DNA from: an uncultured Saprospiraceae bacterium
GTDB taxonomy: Bacteria; Bacteroidota; Bacteroidia; Chitinophagales; Saprospiraceae
NCBI GenBank assembly: GCA_937959375.1
Contig: CALGLS010000193.1
Coordinates: forward strand, 1 to 10,133
Length of the DNA: 10,133 nucleotides
Reading direction: 5' to 3'
In this document: piece after piece, positions 1 through 6,388 of the stretch
How positions within the stretch are numbered: the first letter of the stretch is position 1
Layout: each line of letters opens with the position of its first letter
Notes under the pieces: model-generated
Databases searched by the model: none
What the model was told of the DNA's origin: nothing
The model's input: the letters and a program-made list of their open reading frames with translations, nothing else
Position numbers and translations under genes: made by a program

Positions 1-8
1 CCCCCATT

Positions 9-563
9 CTACCCCTTCCACTTAATCCCGCAGCCCACACTAAGAAACTGTTCCTCAATAGCCTCTCCCTTCAACGTAGCCTGAATAGCCCCTCTCAAAT
101 CATTGCCAGTGACAGGAATACTATTGCCCGGACGGGACTCATCAAAACGACCTCGATAAGTCAATTTCATTTCGCCATCAAAAACATAAAAGTCAGGAGT
201 ACAAGCGGCATCATATGCTTTCGCAACTGCTTGATGTTTGTCATACAAATAAGGATAAGGAAACTTCAAAACTTTAGCAACAATACGCATTTTGTCAGGA
301 CTATCATCCGGATAATTTTCAACATCGTTGGAGCTAATCGCTATAAAAGAAACACCATCGTTTTTAAATTCATTAGCCAAAGCTACCATCGCCGGATTGA
401 GATGAATGACGTATGGACAGTGATTGCAAATAAACATAATGACAGTTGCCTTATTAGATTTAAGATCGTCAAGGCTATAGTAATTGCCAGACACGGTGTC
501 CATGATGTGAAAATTAGGAGCTACGGTTCCAAGAGGAAGTATGTTTGATTCTGTAATTGCCAT
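9..563 (-). CDS. Thioredoxin-like (redoxin, AhpC/TSA-type) protein with CNHCP active site
   Basis: A complete 184-aa protein with an ATG start and TAG stop. The N-terminal pattern (LGTVAPNF around residues 11-18, then a beta-strand, then C46-N-H-C49-P) is that of redoxin/AhpC-TSA proteins, with a CxxC pair at the thioredoxin active-site position. Later come a CTPDF segment (C121), which supplies the cis-proline-type loop, and a C-terminal SVGCGIKWK motif (C178). I know both as conserved in the CNHCP subgroup of thioredoxin-fold proteins in Bacteroidota and other bacteria. There is no signal peptide or lipobox, so it is probably cytoplasmic. It is likely a thiol peroxidase or disulfide reductase; the substrate is unknown. 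It is the last gene of a three-gene minus-strand run, 104 nt after the carboxypeptidase gene, and may be read from that transcript or its own promoter. No Shine-Dalgarno sequence is visible. The family call is firm; the substrate is not. Confidence 0.9.
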   Translation of the reverse strand: MAITESNILPLGTVAPNFHIMDTVSGNYYSLDDLKSNKATVIMFICNHCPYVIHLNPAMVALANEFKNDGVSFIAISSNDVENYPDDSPDKMRIVAKVLKFPYPYLYDKHQAVAKAYDAACTPDFYVFDGEMKLTYRGRFDESRPGNSIPVTGNDLRGAIQATLKGEAIEEQFLSVGCGIKWKG

Positions 564-609
564 AAATTTTTTGTATAAAAATATTGTATTAAATGGAATT
601 GAAAACTTT

Positions 610-666
610 CATTGCAATTGAAACTTTGACTTCACTGAAACTGACATTGCAACTGAGACTGCTACT
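610..666. repeat. Imperfect short repeats, CAAYTGARACT type
   Basis: The gap between the thioredoxin-like and M15 peptidase genes contains two related units, CAATTGAAACT at 615-625 and CAACTGAGACTGCTACT at 650-666. Both are preceded by ATTG, and a further ACTGAAACTG lies between them. The right unit reaches to within two bases of the peptidase stop codon. A near copy in inverted orientation (CAATTGAAACTGCTACT on the minus strand) lies at 5245-5261, inside the hairpin after mnmG. The function is unknown. Confidence 0.5.
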
Positions 667-667
667 C

Positions 668-1519
668 TTACAGACAGGCCCCACTAATCCCCAACACATA
701 CTTCCCAACCACATCAATCTCGCCAGCTGTCTCCGATCCTTCGAAGCCACTAATCGCTTCGTTACCAAAACGCAATTGATATTGTTGAGTCAACTTAAGT
801 GCAACAGGAAGATAAGACCAGTGCCATTTTTCTTCGTTGTAACCGTTTGGTCGTTCGTCGCTTTTTTGAGTGTAAGGTCGGCAAAAACCATATTCGGCAG
901 CATGTGCAGTCAGCCATTCAAATTCTTTTAATCCTTTGCCTTTTTCAAAATAGCTATTCGTGAAAGCATTGATATCAAAATCGGTTCCCCAGTGATGTCT
1001 TGAAGTACCAGGCATAGAACTATATTCTAAAATCTTAAGTGCGCGATCTTTGCCGACAGGATATTTCTTTTTAGCATTTTCCTTTCCTTCCAATAGTCGA
1101 GTACCATTCCACTTCCCTTCCCAGATCACTTTTTGTGCACTGAAATTTCGGGTAGCTGATTTGATGGTAAAGTTAACGCCATCTGCTTTTGCAGCTTTCG
1201 CCATTTTGACAAACGCATCGTAAGTATCCTTCCGCAAAAACATTCCCTTTCGAGATGCATGTTTAATATCTACTGCAACAAAGTCTGCATGCTTTGCCGG
1301 TATAAACTTCCCCATCAAATAATCATCCGTAATACTCGAGTCCATCACAATTGGGTTTACTGTCTTTTCTGTCGTCGGTGCTGTCGCAACATTTGTTTCT
1401 GCTTTAACAAGCAAAGGCAAATCTTGTTCACCCGTATTCCCCTCAGAAGTTCCGCAAGCTCCCAAGCCCATCAAACAAACCATTAAACTACATACGCCAA
1501 GCAAAATCTCTTTTCTCAT
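668..1519 (-). CDS. M15 family (VanY/DacB-type) zinc D-Ala-D-Ala carboxypeptidase, lipoprotein
   Basis: This 283-aa protein has a lipoprotein signal peptide: MRKE, a hydrophobic stretch, then LGAC with the lipid cysteine at residue 22. A low-complexity linker runs to about residue 60. The catalytic domain follows (about 85-240). SATR (R124) corresponds to the conserved substrate-side arginine segment. S173-x-H175-x-x-G178-x-x-x-D182 supplies two zinc ligands. E230-K-W-H233-W supplies the general base and the third zinc ligand. All catalytic positions are present, so it should be active. The family removes or trims terminal D-Ala or other residues from peptidoglycan stem peptides. The protein should be tethered to a membrane facing the periplasm. 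No vanR/S/H/A/X-type gene is nearby, so the context points to wall maintenance or muropeptide trimming, not glycopeptide resistance. It lies 82 nt downstream of the 473-aa protein gene. Exact peptide specificity (D,D or L,D) cannot be read from the sequence. Confidence 0.9.
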   Translation of the reverse strand: MRKEILLGVCSLMVCLMGLGACGTSEGNTGEQDLPLLVKAETNVATAPTTEKTVNPIVMDSSITDDYLMGKFIPAKHADFVAVDIKHASRKGMFLRKDTYDAFVKMAKAAKADGVNFTIKSATRNFSAQKVIWEGKWNGTRLLEGKENAKKKYPVGKDRALKILEYSSMPGTSRHHWGTDFDINAFTNSYFEKGKGLKEFEWLTAHAAEYGFCRPYTQKSDERPNGYNEEKWHWSYLPVALKLTQQYQLRFGNEAISGFEGSETAGEIDVVGKYVLGISGACL

Positions 1520-1577
1520 AAAACTTTAGTTATTATATTTTCAATCTTTCAATCCAATCAACAGTCGCCCCACTCTT

Positions 1578-1602
1578 GTCATCCTGAGCGTAGTCGAAGG
1601 AC
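1578..1602. repeat. Dispersed intergenic repeat (TCCTGAGCGTAGTCGAAGGA core)
   Basis: The sequence GTCATCCTGAGCG followed by TAGTCGAAGGAC forms an imperfect palindrome, with TCCTGAG opposed to CGAAGGA. From memory, near-identical words (GTCATCCTGAGC / GAGCGTAGTCGAAGG) recur in intergenic regions of many Bacteroidota and some other genomes as small REP-like elements. Here it sits exactly at the 3' end of the 473-aa protein gene, and its last base is the first base of that gene's stop triplet. It could act as a weak 3' hairpin for the minus-strand transcript. Confidence 0.6.
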
Positions 1603-3023
1603 TAATACTCAAACTCCATCTGCTCATAAGGAAACCCAAATAAACACTTCTTACGAATCAAATCCGCAGCCTTGGGATGTACCATCTCGTCCCAGCCCTT
1701 CTCATCTGTTTTCAACATACGGTACACCTCCTTTGAGAAAATATGAAGAATGTCAACGTTGAAGCCTTTGATGTCAACAATCTGCCCACAATTCAATAAG
1801 TGTTGATACAAGAACTTTATACCTTCCGGTACAGGTAGGTTTTGGCAAGTCATTAATTCTTCACTTCCTTCTTGCAAAGATGGGTAAGTATACAGTTTTA
1901 CATTGCGACTAAAAATCTCACCAAAAGCAGCCAGCAATTGACCATCCATGTTTTTGTGATATTTTTCACTAACTAAGTCCAATACTTCTCGGACACCTCG
2001 TACCAAACCAAGTTTCTTGATTTTATAATCGGATAAATAACTAATTAATTTTTGATGATCCTCACAGTTGGAAACCACAACCGTTTGCCCCAAGGCACAC
2101 AATAAGTCCGCTCGATCCAAAAAGTCTTTTTCGTCAAGCGCACATTCACTGCAAAGATTGTCCATCGTAATTTCAGTCAGTACATACGTCTTACCTCCAT
2201 CAGGCCCAACGTCATTTATAAACTGTTCCGTTGACGAACGAATCATGTCCATATTAACTAAAGTTGCAGGACGGAAACTACCTCGCACGACCAACACATT
2301 TTTTTTGTACAAAAACTCTGAAGCATGAATGTTCTTTCCATCAGGCCCAAATATCGCCACGTCACTTAATCCATGTTTCACCAACATCAAACTCAACCAA
2401 CGATTATCCAATTCCGCAAAGTCAGGCCCAGTAATACGTACCATGTCAATTGCCATCCGTCCGTGCAGATTGTCCATCAAAGATTGTAACATAACTTCTG
2501 CATCATCATTGTAGTGGTAGCAAGCATAGATCAAATTCACACCAAGAATTCCGACTGCTTGTTGTTGTAACTTATTGTCATTGTCCAACATGCGTACATG
2601 CAAAATAATATCGTTGGGTTGTCCACCTGGCGTCAATTGAAATCGCAAACCGAGCCAACCATGTCCCTTCACAGTGCGCGAATAATTGATGGCAGCTACT
2701 GAATCAGCAAAAACAAAAAAGTTAGTATCAGGTCGTTCGGTCGAAAGCCTGGATTCCATCAAGTCATATTCGTGATCCAGCATTTTATAAATCCTGTTTT
2801 CACAAACATAACGTCCGGAGGCTTCGACGCCATAAATTTTATCAGAGACAACCTTGTCGTAAGCTGACATTGACTTGGCAATGGTCCCAGCTGCAGCACC
2901 TACTTGGAAAAAGTATCGCGCTACTTCCTGTCCAGCCCCAATTTCTGAAAAGGTGCCATATATTTTATCATTGAGATTAATCTCAAGGGCTTTTTGATCT
3001 GTTTCGAGTGCTTGTCTTTTCAT
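1602..3023 (-). CDS. Conserved uncharacterised cytoplasmic protein, 473 aa
   Basis: A full-length ORF, ATG to TAG, with no signal peptide, lipobox or membrane segment. I recognise the N-terminal block: KIYGTFSEIGAGQEVARYFF (residues 20-39), then VGAAAGTIAKSMSAYDK (41-57) and SDKIYG (60-65). It marks a protein family seen in Bacteroidota and several other phyla whose biochemical role I do not know. Other blocks that look constrained are FADSVAA (104-110), HGWLGLRFQ (121-129), GVNLIYA (161-167), KKNVLVVRGSFRP (240-252) and the C-terminal LIRKKCLFGFP (455-465). Relatives are sometimes labelled TonB-dependent receptor or nicotinate-nucleotide adenylyltransferase. Neither fits: there is no plug or barrel, no signal peptide and no HxGH nucleotidyltransferase motif. 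The mixed alpha/beta, leucine- and aspartate-rich composition suggests a soluble enzyme or scaffold. It is the first gene of the minus-strand block and is divergent from mnmG across 342 nt. The coding call is firm; the function is unknown. Confidence 0.88.
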   Translation of the reverse strand: MKRQALETDQKALEINLNDKIYGTFSEIGAGQEVARYFFQVGAAAGTIAKSMSAYDKVVSDKIYGVEASGRYVCENRIYKMLDHEYDLMESRLSTERPDTNFFVFADSVAAINYSRTVKGHGWLGLRFQLTPGGQPNDIILHVRMLDNDNKLQQQAVGILGVNLIYACYHYNDDAEVMLQSLMDNLHGRMAIDMVRITGPDFAELDNRWLSLMLVKHGLSDVAIFGPDGKNIHASEFLYKKNVLVVRGSFRPATLVNMDMIRSSTEQFINDVGPDGGKTYVLTEITMDNLCSECALDEKDFLDRADLLCALGQTVVVSNCEDHQKLISYLSDYKIKKLGLVRGVREVLDLVSEKYHKNMDGQLLAAFGEIFSRNVKLYTYPSLQEGSEELMTCQNLPVPEGIKFLYQHLLNCGQIVDIKGFNVDILHIFSKEVYRMLKTDEKGWDEMVHPKAADLIRKKCLFGFPYEQMEFEY

Positions 3024-3054
3024 ATCACTATTGAATTTGATTGGAACTATTCAA

Positions 3055-3160
3055 CGAAAAATTAACTTGTACATCTACAAGCATTTAGTTAAAGCTAAAC
3101 GACGACGAAAGAGTCCTTTAGCTAAAAGCTTGCAAATGAAGATGTCCAAATTGTTTTTCG
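3055..3160. repeat. Long imperfect inverted repeat
   Basis: The left arm at 3055-3094 (beginning CGAAAAATTAACTTG, ending AAGCATTTAGTTAAAG) pairs with the right arm at 3116-3160. Read as its complement, the right arm begins CGAAAAACAATTTGG and ends AAGCTTTTAGCTAAAG. The inner 16 positions match 14/16, the middle 11 match 9/11 (CTTGTACATCT against TTTGGACATCT) and the outer 7 match 7/7. The right arm has a 6-nt excess in the middle. The loop is 21 nt. The right arm also contains a perfect TTTAGCTAAA palindrome at 3117-3126. It lies 32 nt upstream of the 473-aa gene start, so it could be a 5' leader structure, an operator pair or a small dispersed element. Confidence 0.65.
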
Positions 3161-3177
3161 TATCATATTAAATTATC

Positions 3178-3204
3178 TTTTGGGGCTTATAGAACGACCC
3201 AAAA
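3178..3204. repeat. TTTTGGG/CCCAAAA hairpin with GGGGCTTATAGAA
   Basis: TTTTGGG at 3178-3184 is perfectly complementary to CCCAAAA at 3198-3204 around a 13-nt loop. Its left half, CTTTTGGGGCTTATAGAA, resembles CTTTTGGTGGGGTTTATAGAA at 6292-6312, which also overlaps a short hairpin. The role is unknown. It is not followed by a U-run in either direction, so a classical terminator is unlikely. Confidence 0.45.
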
Positions 3205-3324
3205 TTACAAAATTATACGGAGCTGAAGTAAAAAGGGTTTTATCTTCTTTAACTTCAATCAGAGTAAACGATCCAATTTGATATGATGCTTATTTATATC
3301 TCAGCATTAACCAACTCTTTTTCG

Positions 3325-3332
3325 TAATTTTG
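3325..3332 (+). promoter_or_regulatory. Probable -7 promoter element of mnmG (TAATTTTG)
   Basis: TAATTTTG matches the Bacteroidota housekeeping -7 consensus TAnnTTTG exactly and ends 33 nt before the mnmG ATG, a sensible leader length. No clear TTG at the -33 position is seen, so the call rests on the -7 element and its position. The leader is A/T-rich with no Shine-Dalgarno sequence, as is usual in this phylum. Confidence 0.5.
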
Positions 3333-3365
3333 TATTCAATTATAACTTAAAAACATTCAAATTAA

Positions 3366-5231
3366 ATGTTTCCAAAATACGACGTCATAGTAGTAGGTGC
3401 AGGTCACGCAGGTTGTGAGGCCGCTGTAGCCGCTGCCAACATGGGTAGTAAGGTCATGCTTGTTACTATGAATATGAATACCATTGCTCAAATGTCCTGT
3501 AATCCCGCTATGGGAGGAGTGGCTAAGGGCCAAATCGTACGAGAAGTGGACGCACTAGGTGGATACTCAGGTATTGTGACGGATCACACCATGATTCAGT
3601 TTAGAATGCTCAACCTTTCTAAAGGACCTGCGATGTGGAGCCCACGTGCTCAAAGTGATCGAATGCTATTCGCAGGGAAATGGCGCAAAATGCTGGAGGA
3701 AAATACCAATATTGACTTCTGGCAGGAGATGGTAACCGGACTTGTAGTTAAAGATGGTCGCGTATGTGGCGTGAGCACGGGTATGGGAATTGAGATTGAA
3801 AGTAAGTCAGTGGTATTGACAAACGGAACCTTCCTAAATGGTTTGATCCACATCGGAGAAAAACAATTCGGAGGTGGTCGTGCAGGCGAACGTGCTGCAA
3901 CAGGAATAACAGAACAGTTAGTTGAACTAGGCTTTGAAGCTGGAAGAATGAAAACTGGAACGCCACCACGTGTGGATGGTCGTTCATTGGATTGGGATAA
4001 AATGGAAGTGCAGCCAGGAGATGAGGAGCCCGGTAAGTTTTCCTACACGGATACACCAAGGCTGACAAAACAACGTCCTTGTCATATCGCCTACACCAGT
4101 CAAGCCGTTCATGATGTTTTGAAAACAGGTTTTGATAAATCACCAATGTTCAATGGTCGTATCCGTGGAATCGGACCACGCTATTGCCCATCTATTGAAG
4201 ATAAGATTGAGCGTTTTTCAGAACGCACCAGCCATCAGTTATTTGTAGAACCAGAAGGTTGGGATACCTGCGAAATATATGTCAATGGATTCTCATCTTC
4301 ATTACCAGAGGATGTGCAGTACAAAGCTTTGCGCAAAATCGTTGGTTTTGAAAATGCGAAAATGTTCCGTCCAGGTTATGCCATAGAATATGATTTCTTC
4401 CAACCAACACAACTAAAAGTTTCATTAGAAACGCGTTTGATAAAGAACCTTTTCTTTGCAGGTCAAATCAACGGGACCACTGGTTACGAAGAAGCAGCTT
4501 GTCAAGGATTAATGGCAGGTGTCAATGCACACCTTGCGGTGAGAGAAGAAGAACCATTTGTATTGAAAAGATCAGAGGCTTACATTGGTGTACTCATCGA
4601 CGACCTTATCAATAAGGGGACCAAGGAGCCTTACCGAATGTTTACCTCACGTGCAGAATATCGAATTTTGCTTCGGCAAGATAATGCAGATTTGCGCTTG
4701 ACGCCACTAGCGAAAGCATTGGGCATGAACCATATGGATGAGCGAATGGAAAAGGTAAATACTAAAGTAGCACAGCAAAAAGAACTAATTTCTTTCTTTA
4801 AAAAATTGAGTGCCGATCCTGCAGAAGTAAATCCGTTTTTAGAAACAGTGGGGTCCAAACCCTTGAGTCAGAAAGTGAAGATGAATATGGTTATCCTACG
4901 TCCTAATGTAGGTATCAAAGCCCTTCGCGAACACGCTCCAGCTCTAAATGAGTTTCTGAATAACTACGATGAAGAAGTAATTTCTTTAGCAGAAACAACT
5001 TTGAAGTACGAAGGGTATATCCGCAAAGAAGAAGAGATGGTAGAGAAGATGAATCGCTTAGAAGAAGTCAAACTAAAGGAAGATCTGAACTACAATGGTT
5101 TGGTTTCTCTTTCATTGGAGGCTCGTGAAAAACTAACTCAGTTACAACCACGAACCATCGGACAAGCTAGTCGAATTAGCGGAGTTTCACCTTCTGATAT
5201 TTCTGTTCTGTTGGTGCATATGGGACGATGA
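3366..5231 (+). CDS. mnmG: tRNA uridine-5-carboxymethylaminomethyl(34) synthesis enzyme MnmG (GidA)
   Basis: A 621-aa FAD protein of normal family length. With the GTPase MnmE it installs the (carboxymethyl)aminomethyl group on wobble U34 of several tRNAs, using methylene-tetrahydrofolate, in the cytoplasm. The dinucleotide-binding motif VVGAGHAGCEAA lies at residues 9-20. SCNPAMGG (C45) and PRYCPSIEDK (C274) carry the two cysteines conserved in E. coli MnmG (C47 and C277). KTGTPPR (196-202), GRIRGIGPRYCPS (264-276), YVNGFSSSLP (305-314), PGYAIEYDF (336-344) and the FAD-contacting AGQINGTTGYEEAACQG (365-381) are all intact. The C-terminal helical tRNA/MnmE-binding region is present, including YEGYIRKEEE near residue 550. 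The start codon is the only ATG consistent with the flavin motif near the N-terminus. The gene is monocistronic here: divergent from the 473-aa gene and closed by a hairpin. mnmE and rsmG, neighbours in some phyla, are absent from this window. Confidence 0.98.
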   Translation: MFPKYDVIVVGAGHAGCEAAVAAANMGSKVMLVTMNMNTIAQMSCNPAMGGVAKGQIVREVDALGGYSGIVTDHTMIQFRMLNLSKGPAMWSPRAQSDRMLFAGKWRKMLEENTNIDFWQEMVTGLVVKDGRVCGVSTGMGIEIESKSVVLTNGTFLNGLIHIGEKQFGGGRAGERAATGITEQLVELGFEAGRMKTGTPPRVDGRSLDWDKMEVQPGDEEPGKFSYTDTPRLTKQRPCHIAYTSQAVHDVLKTGFDKSPMFNGRIRGIGPRYCPSIEDKIERFSERTSHQLFVEPEGWDTCEIYVNGFSSSLPEDVQYKALRKIVGFENAKMFRPGYAIEYDFFQPTQLKVSLETRLIKNLFFAGQINGTTGYEEAACQGLMAGVNAHLAVREEEPFVLKRSEAYIGVLIDDLINKGTKEPYRMFTSRAEYRILLRQDNADLRLTPLAKALGMNHMDERMEKVNTKVAQQKELISFFKKLSADPAEVNPFLETVGSKPLSQKVKMNMVILRPNVGIKALREHAPALNEFLNNYDEEVISLAETTLKYEGYIRKEEEMVEKMNRLEEVKLKEDLNYNGLVSLSLEAREKLTQLQPRTIGQASRISGVSPSDISVLLVHMGR

Positions 5232-5236
5232 GTTCA

Positions 5237-5274
5237 GAAGTTACAGTAGCAGTTTCAATTGTTACTGTAACTTC
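5237..5274. terminator. Strong stem-loop between convergent genes, probable bidirectional terminator
   Basis: GAAGTTACAGTA (5237-5248) and TACTGTAACTTC (5263-5274) form a perfect 12-bp stem, extendable inward by further pairs with G-T wobbles. It starts 5 nt after the mnmG stop codon and lies 22 nt beyond the stop of the convergent lipoprotein gene, the expected place for a shared terminator. The downstream plus strand (ATTATCTTTG) is only weakly T-rich, so termination may be partly by the structure itself. The inner segment carries the CAATTGAAACTGCTACT repeat word on the minus strand. Confidence 0.7.
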
Positions 5275-5296
5275 ATTATCTTTGAAACGTTAACTT

Positions 5297-6145
5297 CTAC
5301 AACCGATCCAGTACATACCGCTTATACCCACCTGATTGAAAATTCGTGTGCAGCGATCCACATCCATCTGACTCCACGTCCGTGATCGTTATAAGTTGAT
5401 GGCGATTAGAATAAGAAGGTCGATAAGTAAACCACTCAAAATTATTGTCTACATCATTAAGTAAAGGAAGTATCCCTTTGCGATCCCATTTGGAAGTATT
5501 ACAGATAGACTCAGCCGTTATTATATCGTTTTCCCAAACCTCATCACTGTCAAAAGTGAGTGTACTTAATATTTGTGCAATGGACTGTCCTTGTTGCCCT
5601 CCTGGGCTTGGGTTGCCATTGATGATATCGACCAGTGCGTCTGAATTGATTTCAGAAATAAGTCGGTTTAGTAAAGTCCCTTCGTTCATTAGGTTGGCCT
5701 CAAAAGATAAGATATAATAAGCTTCATATTCTTCGGTCATGGTTTGTAAAAGACCAGTAGTGATATAAATAAAACCTCCAGGAAGAACAAAAGCATTTCG
5801 TTCATCAGAAACCAAAACAGTAACAGGCCATTCGCGATTAAAATCCCAGCGATTGGAAGTGGGAGAATGATTGTCCACGCGCATGGCGTTGGTCGCCTGA
5901 TTGTATAAACTTTGTAAAAGGAAATAAATAGAAGTATCGTAAGGAGGAGCCTTTGGTAAAATCTCAAAGTTATCTTGGTCTAATGCGATGGCACTTCGGA
6001 TGAGTTCGCCGAGCTCTAGTCGCTGCTCTTTCGTGAATTCACTTGGAGCAACTGAAGTTTCTGGTTGTTTAGTACAGGCTGAAAATAAAGTTAGCAAAAA
6101 AACGATCAGCATAATGGCTGACAGTCGCGGATTTGCATTGGTCAT
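5297..6145 (-). CDS. Lipoprotein, M48-like peptidase fold lacking zinc histidines (predicted pseudoprotease)
   Basis: A 282-aa protein with a signal peptide and lipobox (LFSAC, lipid cysteine at residue 24). Residues 104-133 (EWPVTVLVSDERNAFVLPGG, then FIYITTGLL) match the NAFxLPGGxIxVTxGLL block of M48 metallopeptidases. The next helix, where M48 has LGHEIAH, reads LSFEANL (146-152): the catalytic Glu is kept (E149) but both zinc histidines are replaced, by F148 and L152. Downstream, E205-N-D, E212 and KWDRKGI (219-225) follow the M48 EADRLG...E...YDPRG pattern, so the third-ligand Glu is also kept. The frame is uninterrupted, so the loss is by substitution, not a frameshift. The protein should sit at a membrane facing the periplasm and cannot bind zinc in the standard way. 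A chaperone-like, binding or inhibitory role is possible but is inference. Residues 1-60 and the Cys-containing C-terminus are not recognised. The gene is convergent with mnmG. Confidence 0.82.
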   Translation of the reverse strand: MTNANPRLSAIMLIVFLLTLFSACTKQPETSVAPSEFTKEQRLELGELIRSAIALDQDNFEILPKAPPYDTSIYFLLQSLYNQATNAMRVDNHSPTSNRWDFNREWPVTVLVSDERNAFVLPGGFIYITTGLLQTMTEEYEAYYILSFEANLMNEGTLLNRLISEINSDALVDIINGNPSPGGQQGQSIAQILSTLTFDSDEVWENDIITAESICNTSKWDRKGILPLLNDVDNNFEWFTYRPSYSNRHQLITITDVESDGCGSLHTNFQSGGYKRYVLDRL

Positions 6146-6165
6146 GTATCTTTGTTTTTTGTTCT

Positions 6166-6196
6166 AATCAGCTCTAACAAACGGTAGGTGCTGATT
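6166..6196. repeat. Inverted repeat AATCAGC / GCTGATT upstream of the M48-like gene
   Basis: AATCAGC at 6166-6172 and GCTGATT at 6190-6196 are perfect 7-bp inverted copies separated by 17 nt, with partial complementarity continuing inward. The element lies 20 nt before the start codon of the M48-like lipoprotein gene, so it could be an operator or a leader hairpin controlling that gene. The rest of the 243-nt gap (6146-6388) shows only the small hairpin at 6301-6323 and no ORF worth calling. Confidence 0.4.
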
Positions 6197-6300
6197 GTTT
6201 GATTGTGCACATTTTATGCATCAAAAAACGCTCCAAAAACTGTTAATTGGTAAGGGTTTCTCGAGATTTAACTGAATTTTGTGTGTAATTACTTTTGGTG

Positions 6301-6323
6301 GGGTTTATAGAAAAATTAAATCC
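6301..6323. repeat. Small GGGTTTA / TAAATCC hairpin
   Basis: GGGTTTA and TAAATCC form a 7-bp stem with one G-T wobble and a 9-nt loop. It overlaps CTTTTGGTGGGGTTTATAGAA (6292-6312), which resembles the sequence at 3177-3194 in the mnmG divergent region. It lies 66 nt upstream of the end of the next minus-strand gene's coding sequence, and its role is not evident. Confidence 0.35.
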
Positions 6324-6388
6324 ACATAGGTATGTGCTTACATGCTAAGACGTCACTTGCTGCTGTAATGAACTAAGCGATCAACAAA

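Larger units (their letters stand above)
3024..3365. other. Divergent intergenic region (342 nt)
   Basis: This non-coding stretch separates the start codons of the 473-aa protein gene (minus) and mnmG (plus), so it must hold both promoters. It contains a long imperfect inverted repeat (3055-3160), a TTTTGGG/CCCAAAA hairpin (3178-3204) and a TAnnTTTG promoter element just before mnmG (3325-3332). The right arm of the inverted repeat runs into CCAAATTGTTTTTCGTAT, and a related CCAACTCTTTTTCGTA recurs at 3311-3326, hinting at a partly duplicated promoter segment. I see no small ORF or tRNA here. Confidence 0.7.

Noticed and set aside
231..548. An open plus-strand frame opposite the thioredoxin-like gene
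   Set aside because: The minus-strand frame carries CNHCP and CTPD motifs; the plus-strand translation is basic and low in structure.
668..1519. Glycopeptide resistance locus suggested by the VanY-like peptidase
   Set aside because: No ligase, dehydrogenase, VanX or two-component genes are present, and M15 lipoproteins of this type are common housekeeping proteins in Bacteroidota.
1602..3023. Annotation of the 473-aa protein as a TonB-dependent receptor or nicotinate-nucleotide adenylyltransferase
   Set aside because: There is no signal peptide, plug or barrel, and no HxGH nucleotidyltransferase motif, so these names appear to be propagated errors.
3748..4146. An open frame on the minus strand inside mnmG
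   Set aside because: It lies wholly inside the conserved MnmG coding sequence and its translation is unlike any family I know.
6290..6297. TACTTTTG on the plus strand, an exact TAnnTTTG promoter match
   Set aside because: No plus-strand gene follows within 800 nt, no TTG is seen at the -33 distance, and such 8-mers are common in AT-rich gaps.
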